Below, in pieces: positions 60,137 to 64,000 of a stretch of DNA of 64,000 nt. A program made the position numbers and the translations under genes. Positions within the stretch are counted from its first letter, which is position 1. Each line of letters starts with the position of its first letter. Origin of the DNA: JARFPW01 sp035464655 (lineage in GTDB: Bacteria; Gemmatimonadota; Gemmatimonadetes; Palauibacterales; Palauibacteraceae); the NCBI GenBank assembly GCA_035464655.1, contig DATHRZ010000063.1:29728-93727 (forward strand), in the 5' to 3' direction. The notes under the pieces are model-generated. The model did no database searches and was not told where the DNA came from. It saw only the letters and a list, made by a program, of their open reading frames with translations.

Positions 60137-61149
60137 AAGTTCTTCCTCAAGTCCATGCCGGCGTACAGGCTCGCCACCTGGTCGGCGTACCCGTTGAACG
60201 GCAGCGTGGAGCGGCGCCGAAATTCGCCGATCCGGCGCTCGCGTGCCTGACTCCAGCGTGGGTGGTCGACGTCGGGGTTCACGTTCGCGTAGAAGCCGTA
60301 CTCGTTGGGCGCCGACTGCTGCCAGGTATTCACCGGCTGCTGTTCGACGAACCGGATCTTCACGATCGACTTGATGCTCTTGAACCCGTACTTCCACGGC
60401 ACGACGAGGCGGAGCGGCGCTCCGTTCTGGTTCGGAAGGTCGCGCCCGTACAGCCCGGTCGAGATCAGGGTCAGCGGGTGCATCGCCTCGTCCATCCGCA
60501 GGCCCTCGACGTACGGCCAATCGAGCACGCGGCGGCGCTGTCCCGGCATCTGCTCGGGATCGTGCAGGGTGTGGAACTCGACGTACTTCGCTTTCGAGGT
60601 CGGCTCGAGCCGGTTGATCAGGTCGCGCAGCGCGAAGCCGCGCCACGGGATCACCATCGACCACGCCTCGACGCACCGCAAGCGGTACACCCGGTCTTCG
60701 ACATCGTGTGGCCCGACGATGTCGTCGAGGTCGTAGACTGCAGGGCGGGCCACCTCACCTTCGACTGCGACCGACCACGGACTCGGTCGTAGCGTGTGGG
60801 CGTTACGGGCCGGATCCTCCTTGCCCGTTCCGAACTCGTAGAAGTTGTTGTAGGTCGTGACGTCCTCGTAGGGCGTCAGCTCCTCGCCCATCTCGGACTT
60901 CACCTTCGACCAGTCGCGCTCCTGGGCGGGCGCGCCGGGGACGAGGGATGCCTGGTCGTCGGCGGACGTCGCCGCGCGGGCCTCACCGCGCGGCGCGTCC
61001 CCGGCGTCGCAACCGACGAGCAGGCCGGGGGCTACGCCGGCCACTACGGCGAAGCGGGCCGCCTCGTCGATGAACCGCCGCCGGTTCAGGTAGACACCCT
61101 CCGGCGTGATTTCGGACGACGGGATGTCGTCGGGCCTTCGGATCAGCAT
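60133..61149 (-). CDS. msrP: Molybdopterin periplasmic methionine sulfoxide reductase MsrP
   Basis: MsrP (YedY) reduces protein methionine sulfoxide in the periplasm with a molybdenum cofactor. The 338-residue protein has the Mo-ligand Cys in VYRLRCVEAWSMVIPWRGF and the C-terminal NGAPLRLVVPWKYGFKSIKS. The export signal has twin arginines (NRRRFIDEAARF) and ends in a lipobox-like GLLVGCDAGDAPRGE, suggesting a Tat-exported lipoprotein. The E. coli enzyme is soluble. The ATG at 61149 follows GGAGGA. Coupled to msrQ by a stop/start overlap. Confidence 0.94.
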   Translation of the reverse strand: MLIRRPDDIPSSEITPEGVYLNRRRFIDEAARFAVVAGVAPGLLVGCDAGDAPRGEARAATSADDQASLVPGAPAQERDWSKVKSEMGEELTPYEDVTTYNNFYEFGTGKEDPARNAHTLRPSPWSVAVEGEVARPAVYDLDDIVGPHDVEDRVYRLRCVEAWSMVIPWRGFALRDLINRLEPTSKAKYVEFHTLHDPEQMPGQRRRVLDWPYVEGLRMDEAMHPLTLISTGLYGRDLPNQNGAPLRLVVPWKYGFKSIKSIVKIRFVEQQPVNTWQQSAPNEYGFYANVNPDVDHPRWSQARERRIGEFRRRSTLPFNGYADQVASLYAGMDLRKNF

Positions 61150-61348
61150 GTCTCCTCCGCGCATGGTTCGGAACCGACGCCTCACCACAACGGTGGACGC
61201 CTCCGGTACTAACCACGCATGGGCCGAGATCGTTCCAACCTCGGACGCTACCGCTCCCGGCGCCGTCGGGAACCGCGCTTCGCCGAGAGGCATTGGCCGG
61301 AATGTGACCGTGACGGACGACTGAATCCACGCCGCACACGAGGAGAGC

Positions 61349-61669
61349 ATGAACCTCCCTGCCCGTCGCTCCCGCCGAGGCTAACGATCATCCCCCGCGG
61401 TTCGGAGCATCGTCGCCACGCTGCTCGTGGCTATCGCCCCGCGTCTGCTACCGGCGCAGGTCGCTCCGGCACCCACGTACGCGGCGAAGCTCGACGTCGT
61501 CACGCTCCCCGACGGGTGGAACCTGGGCGAGATAGCCGCCGTCGCGCTCGACGAGAGCGAGCACCTGTACGTGTTTCACCGCGGTCCGCACCCGCTGCTC
61601 GAGTTCACCCCGGACGGACGGTTGATTGGATTTCCCACTGAGGAAGAGTGCTTTTCGGTCCTTCCGTAG
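61349..61669 (+). pseudogene. NHL/6-bladed beta-propeller gene with a nonsense codon and truncation
   Basis: An ATG with GAGGAG upstream opens a frame interrupted at codon 12 by TAA (61382-61384). The same frame then reads a signal-like IVATLLVAIAPRLLPAQV and a recognisable NHL start (TLPDGWNLGEIAAVALDESE, YVFHRGPHPLLEFTPDGRLI), but ends after about 95 codons, where a normal protein would continue for some 300 residues. Nonsense codon plus missing blades mark it as broken. A downstream GTG (61427) could still give an 80-residue remnant. Confidence 0.65.
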
Positions 61670-61826
61670 TATGTCGTCAGGGCCTCTACGGCAGAGATAG
61701 CCGGCCCTTCAGCGGAAAGCTCGAGGTGCCTGGGTCTCTGGCTCCTCGAGCGTCGTAGACATCGGGCGCATCTCAGGTGAGGGTCGCTTATGAGCCTCCC
61801 GTTGAGAAGTTGCCTGGACCCCGAGC
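61670..61826. other. Intergenic stretch with a long-loop inverted repeat
   Basis: No gene is supported. A perfect 8-bp inverted repeat GCTCGAGG/CCTCGAGC (61719-61726 and 61744-61751, 17-base loop) lacks a T-tract. Confidence 0.4.
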
Positions 61827-62315
61827 TCAGAGTCCGAAGCGAAGCAGCTCAACACCAACGACGGGGCCGCTCCGGGAACGGAAGGCCACCATCTGCAGAG
61901 CTACGCGTAGCCGAGCCCGCTGGATAGACCGATTGTACTCCTTCACGTCATTCACGCCTCTGAAAATTGACCAGATCCAGTTGCCGGCGAAGACGATGGC
62001 AGAGACCCCGAGGAGTTCGCACGCATCTTCGGGATCGAAGTAGCTGCAGTCACTAGACCCCGCAATCATGCCGAGCACGGCTGCGCCGGCGATTGCAGCG
62101 TGCACGGTCCCGTGCCCGCTGTTTCCAGCGTAGTACGAACCCATGCCCGGCCAAAGCATCCCGCTCAGGGCTGCGGCAAGTACTGGACTCCGCTCAGAAG
62201 CAGGCGCTTGAGTTGCGGCAGGCTCTTGAGGTTCGGCAGGCTCTTGAGCAATCACTCTGAGTGGAGCGGCTATGAGGAGCGCGGCGCTGATCGAGACAAT
62301 CGCTGCCTTCTTCAT
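61827..62315 (-). CDS. Small exported membrane protein of unknown function
   Basis: The 162-residue product has a signal peptide (KKAAIVSISAALLIAAPLRV, ending VIAQ), a Pro/Glu/Ala-rich linker built from a repeated unit (AEPQEPAATQAPA; the DNA repeats GGCAGGCTCTTGAG), and two hydrophobic segments (LAAALSGMLWPGMGSYYAG and IVFAGNWIWSIFRGVNDV). LWPGMGSYYAG resembles the PGxGQ motif of DUF5683-like proteins but is weak evidence. GGAGGT precedes the ATG. It lies 41 bp after the cystine-knot-like peptide gene and is probably co-transcribed with it. Confidence 0.7.
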   Translation of the reverse strand: MKKAAIVSISAALLIAAPLRVIAQEPAEPQEPAATQAPASERSPVLAAALSGMLWPGMGSYYAGNSGHGTVHAAIAGAAVLGMIAGSSDCSYFDPEDACELLGVSAIVFAGNWIWSIFRGVNDVKEYNRSIQRARLRVALQMVAFRSRSGPVVGVELLRFGL

Positions 62316-62356
62316 CGGAACCTCCGGTTATAATTCCTCAGCCAAACTGCCGTGCT

Positions 62357-62542
62357 TCACTCGATACAACGCCTGCCACCAGCTCCGAGATAGCACGAGC
62401 CAGAACAGCAGTCGGCGTTCCAGTTGCAGGATCCTCCAGTCGCCCGACAGCTCGGTCCAGTTCCACAGGTAGACTGCCCTCCGCTCACACTCATGACGAT
62501 GAGAAGGAGCGCACCAGTTAGGAATTTCTTCCGCCACTTCAT
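62357..62542 (-). CDS. Secreted 61-residue cysteine-rich peptide with inhibitor-cystine-knot-like spacing
   Basis: The ATG at 62542 has GGAGGT four bases upstream. The product starts with a basic n-region and hydrophobic core (KWRKKFLTGALLLIVMSVSG), a typical signal peptide, and leaves a mature peptide of about 38 residues with seven cysteines. Six of them are spaced C-x6-C-x5-CC-x3-C-x8-C, the C-C-CC-C-C framework of inhibitor cystine knots and conotoxin superfamilies. NWNADCCSGSC also resembles cysteine repeats seen in some bacterial secreted proteins. The target is unknown. Base composition is lower in GC than the core genome. It is upstream of the exported protein gene. Confidence 0.65.
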   Translation of the reverse strand: MKWRKKFLTGALLLIVMSVSGGQSTCGTGPSCRATGGSCNWNADCCSGSCYLGAGGRRCIE

Positions 62543-62746
62543 GGCTACCTCCATGACCAGGGTGGTCTTCCTTCTTCCCGGCAGACATCGTGTCCTCGTG
62601 GCGTCAAGCACCAATCAAGACCGCTGGCCGGCAGTTACGGTCCACGATAAGACTCGAACAGAAGCCGAAGACAAAGGGGAGGGAAAACAGAGGAAGCCGC
62701 CATGTGCCTATTCTTCCTCAGTGTGTGTTGCCGCGCCGGCATACAA
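62543..62746. other. Upstream region of the peptide gene
   Basis: No supported gene. A 7-bp inverted repeat GAGGAAG/CTTCCTC lies near 62690-62720. A possible promoter for the minus-strand pair is TTGTCT with TCTTAT (16-bp spacer) near 62650-62680; support is low. Confidence 0.3.
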
Positions 62747-62784
62747 TGGCAGGGGCGGGATTCGAACCCGCGACCTAGGGCGTC
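62747..62784 (-). other. tRNA 3'-end fragment (attachment-site scar)
   Basis: The minus strand reads a complete T-arm (62755-62771, GCGGGTTCGAATCCCGC), 3' acceptor strand CCCTGCC and discriminator A, preceded by a TAGGTC variable region. No matching 5' acceptor (GGCAGGG), D-arm or regular anticodon arm exists upstream, so this is not a functional tRNA gene. tRNA 3' ends are the usual cores of tyrosine-recombinase attachment sites, so this is probably one end of an integrated or decayed element. Confidence 0.7.
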
Positions 62785-62810
62785 CCGCCCACGGGCCCAT
62801 GCGGCGGCAT

Positions 62811-62826
62811 CCGCATACTTATGCGG
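62811..62826. repeat. Short palindrome beside the tRNA scar
   Basis: CCGCATA and TATGCGG flank a two-base centre. Part of it, TACTTATGCG (62816-62825), recurs exactly at 63676-63685. It could be an integrase arm or regulatory site. Confidence 0.4.
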
Positions 62827-62882
62827 GTTTCCGTAGTCGGCACCGCCGGGTTTTCTTCGGTTTCCGCCGCATTCCGCCGACT

Positions 62883-62904
62883 ATCTGGACACAATCTGGA
62901 CACA
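62883..62904. repeat. Tandem 11-bp repeat
   Basis: ATCTGGACACA occurs twice head to tail without spacer, about 100 bp beyond the tRNA scar. Tandem short repeats close to an att site are compatible with recombinase binding sites, but no integrase gene is visible. Confidence 0.55.
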
Positions 62905-63116
62905 ACGGGTCCGAGCTTTCCGCTTCACCCTTCCAGTTCGCCCGCCATCTACTCGAGCCGCCGAGCGTGCCTCCGCATGAACGCCGCCCGCGACGGTAGG
63001 GGTGGCGGCCGCCACCGGTCGGCCGTCACCACCCGCCCACATCGATGGTAGCGGCTCCGCGTGTGTTCGATCTACGTTCTGCGTGGGAAGTTGGCTATCT
63101 GACAGGGGAGACGCCG

Positions 63117-63578
63117 ATGAAGACGGAATCGTGGGCCCGCTGGTCCGAGATCATCGCGAGCGTGGCGGTAATCGTGACCCTGGCTTTCCTGGTCGTGGAG
63201 CTGCGGACGACGCGGCAGGTGCTCGAGCGACAGGCGACACTGGATCGCGCAGCCGTCCTCCTCGATCCATTTGTGGAGAACCCACACCTGTCCGATATCC
63301 TAGCCAAGGTTTTCATGGGCAGGTTTCCCCCGGAAGTCGAACTCCTGGTCAACCTGTTCGAACTTACCCCGGCAGAAGCCATTACCTACGACCGACACCT
63401 CTGGGCTATTTGGTTCGGCGCGAACGCCGACTATCGGTTGGAAGGCGAAACGCCCGAGTTGCGGGCACTCGTAGCTGACATGATGAGCTCTGACCACAAC
63501 TGGCAGTGGTGGCAGATCGCGCGTGACTATGGCTACTTCGATCCGACCTTTGTTGCCTTGGTCGAAGGGCACCGGTAG
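63117..63578 (+). CDS. Hypothetical membrane-anchored protein
   Basis: The 153-residue product has one N-terminal membrane helix (IIASVAVIVTLAFLVVELRT) followed by a soluble helical domain with several aromatic residues (DRHLWAIWFGANADYRLEG and SSDHNWQWWQIARDYGYFDP). This layout is common in uncharacterised small membrane proteins; the family is not recognised. The ATG at 63117 has GGGGAG seven bases upstream. GC content is below that of the core genome, and it lies in the accessory tail. Confidence 0.75.
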   Translation: MKTESWARWSEIIASVAVIVTLAFLVVELRTTRQVLERQATLDRAAVLLDPFVENPHLSDILAKVFMGRFPPEVELLVNLFELTPAEAITYDRHLWAIWFGANADYRLEGETPELRALVADMMSSDHNWQWWQIARDYGYFDPTFVALVEGHR

Positions 63579-63731
63579 GTCTGCCACTCGTCTACTTGAT
63601 TGAGGGCCGCGCGAAGCTTTCCGGGGAGCCGCAATAGTTCCATTCGGCCCGCGCTGCTGCTGACCTAACGTGGCGTACTTATGCGCCTTTTCGGGACGCG
63701 GCTCGTTCATATCACTGGCGAAGTTGGCCAG

Positions 63732-63756
63732 ATCGCTGCTAACTTGATCGCTGCTT
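63732..63756. repeat. Direct repeat upstream of the terminal lipoprotein gene
   Basis: GATCGCTGCT occurs at 63732-63741 and 63747-63756, a 15-bp period, about 50 bp before the next gene. It may be a pair of regulator half-sites. Confidence 0.4.
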
Positions 63757-63803
63757 GATCTCCCCCCGCCAGATTTCCGCCGTACGCCAACAAGGGGGAG
63801 TCT

Positions 63804-64000
63804 GTGACCACGCTACGTTCTTCGTCGTTCCTCCGGCTGTTCGTCCTGCCGTTCGTACTGAGCTTCTGGGTGTCGGCCTGCAGCAGGTGGGTAGACCTTG
63901 AACCGCCGTATGGGCCGGCGATCAAAGCTGCCCAGACGGACGAATGGCGTGTGACTGCCAATGGGCAGCGAATGGTGTACGAGTCGTCACTGGCTGTAAA
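63804..64000 (+). CDS. Hypothetical lipoprotein (3' end outside window)
   Basis: GTG with GGGGGAG upstream. The visible 65 codons encode a hydrophobic signal (FLRLFVLPFVLSFWVSACSR) with a lipobox-like VSAC, then WVDLEPPYGPAIKAAQTDEW and RVTANGQRMVYESSLAV, which looks like a short beta-domain. The family is unknown. The gene continues beyond the window, so length and C-terminus cannot be judged. Confidence 0.65.
   Translation, partial: MTTLRSSSFLRLFVLPFVLSFWVSACSRWVDLEPPYGPAIKAAQTDEWRVTANGQRMVYESSLAV

Noticed and set aside
62747..62830. A functional tRNA gene on the minus strand
   Set aside because: Only the T-arm and 3' acceptor are present; no matching 5' acceptor or D-arm.
62900..63060. 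The C-terminus of an integrase on the minus strand next to the tRNA scar
   Set aside because: No frame shows tyrosine-recombinase motifs; the short open frames there are uninformative.

Overview
The window is about 64 kb of GC-rich bacterial chromosome. It is almost entirely coding, with many GTG and TTG starts and many 4-bp start/stop overlaps. Gene content (a DUF4175-like coiled-coil giant, a GlmU-like nucleotidyltransferase, archaeal-type ProS, bacilliredoxin, many small lipoproteins, 6-bladed beta-propeller relics) and an outer-membrane-type cell (Mla, RseP, MsrPQ) suggest a Gemmatimonadota-like Gram-negative. This is inferred from gene content only; no rRNA is present. Layout. 1-5 kb: DUF4175-like protein, rsmI and trxA on minus, with a divergent leaderless methylmalonyl-CoA epimerase. 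5-9 kb: clpB-hsp20 heat-shock pair. 9-12.3 kb: lipoprotein plus mlaE-mlaF-mlaD lipid transport operon on plus. 12.4-13.6 kb: beta-propeller relic beside a leaderless Uma2 gene. 13.6-19.3 kb: nif3, guaA, proS, hisS, bacilliredoxin. 19.5-21.9 kb: a PhzF deletion scar, folC, accD. 21.9-27.9 kb: the rod-shape cluster mreB-mreC-mreD-mrdA-rodA, interrupted exactly between mreB and mreC by a 279-bp palindromic repeat. 28-41 kb: translation and RNA operons on minus (rimP-nusA-ylxQ-infB-DUF503-rbfA-truB-ribF, then rpsO-pnp-M16 peptidase-ald). The rimP leader carries a promoter followed by an intrinsic terminator (attenuator). 41-50 kb: murA-pgeF; a plus-strand pair including a secreted zinc phospholipase C-like protein; lipoprotein-serS-histidine kinase-pcrA on minus. 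50-53.4 kb: manC, GlmU-like enzyme and MBL hydrolase on plus. 53.4-59 kb: thiI-uppS-cdsA-dxr-rseP on minus, an envelope and isoprenoid operon. 59-59.5 kb: a gene-free gap with a perfect sigma-54 promoter, a structured RNA and an intrinsic terminator, proposed as a non-coding RNA gene. 59.5-61.1 kb: msrP-msrQ periplasmic methionine sulfoxide repair. 61.3-64 kb: an accessory tail of lower GC with a nonsense-mutated NHL pseudogene, a small exported protein, a secreted 61-aa cystine-knot-like peptide, a tRNA 3'-end scar with short repeats, and two unrecognised membrane or lipoprotein genes. How it works together: most of the window is a housekeeping block coupling cell-wall elongation (MurA, MreBCD, PBP2, RodA, UppS), lipid and isoprenoid supply (AccD, CdsA, Dxr), translation (IF2, NusA, tRNA synthetases) and envelope quality control (Mla, RseP, MsrPQ, ClpB/Hsp20). 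Accessory material sits at 12.4-13.6, 19.5, 26.6 and beyond 61.3 kb. The best candidates for undescribed biology are the mreB/mreC repeat, the sigma-54 RNA and the cystine-knot-like peptide.
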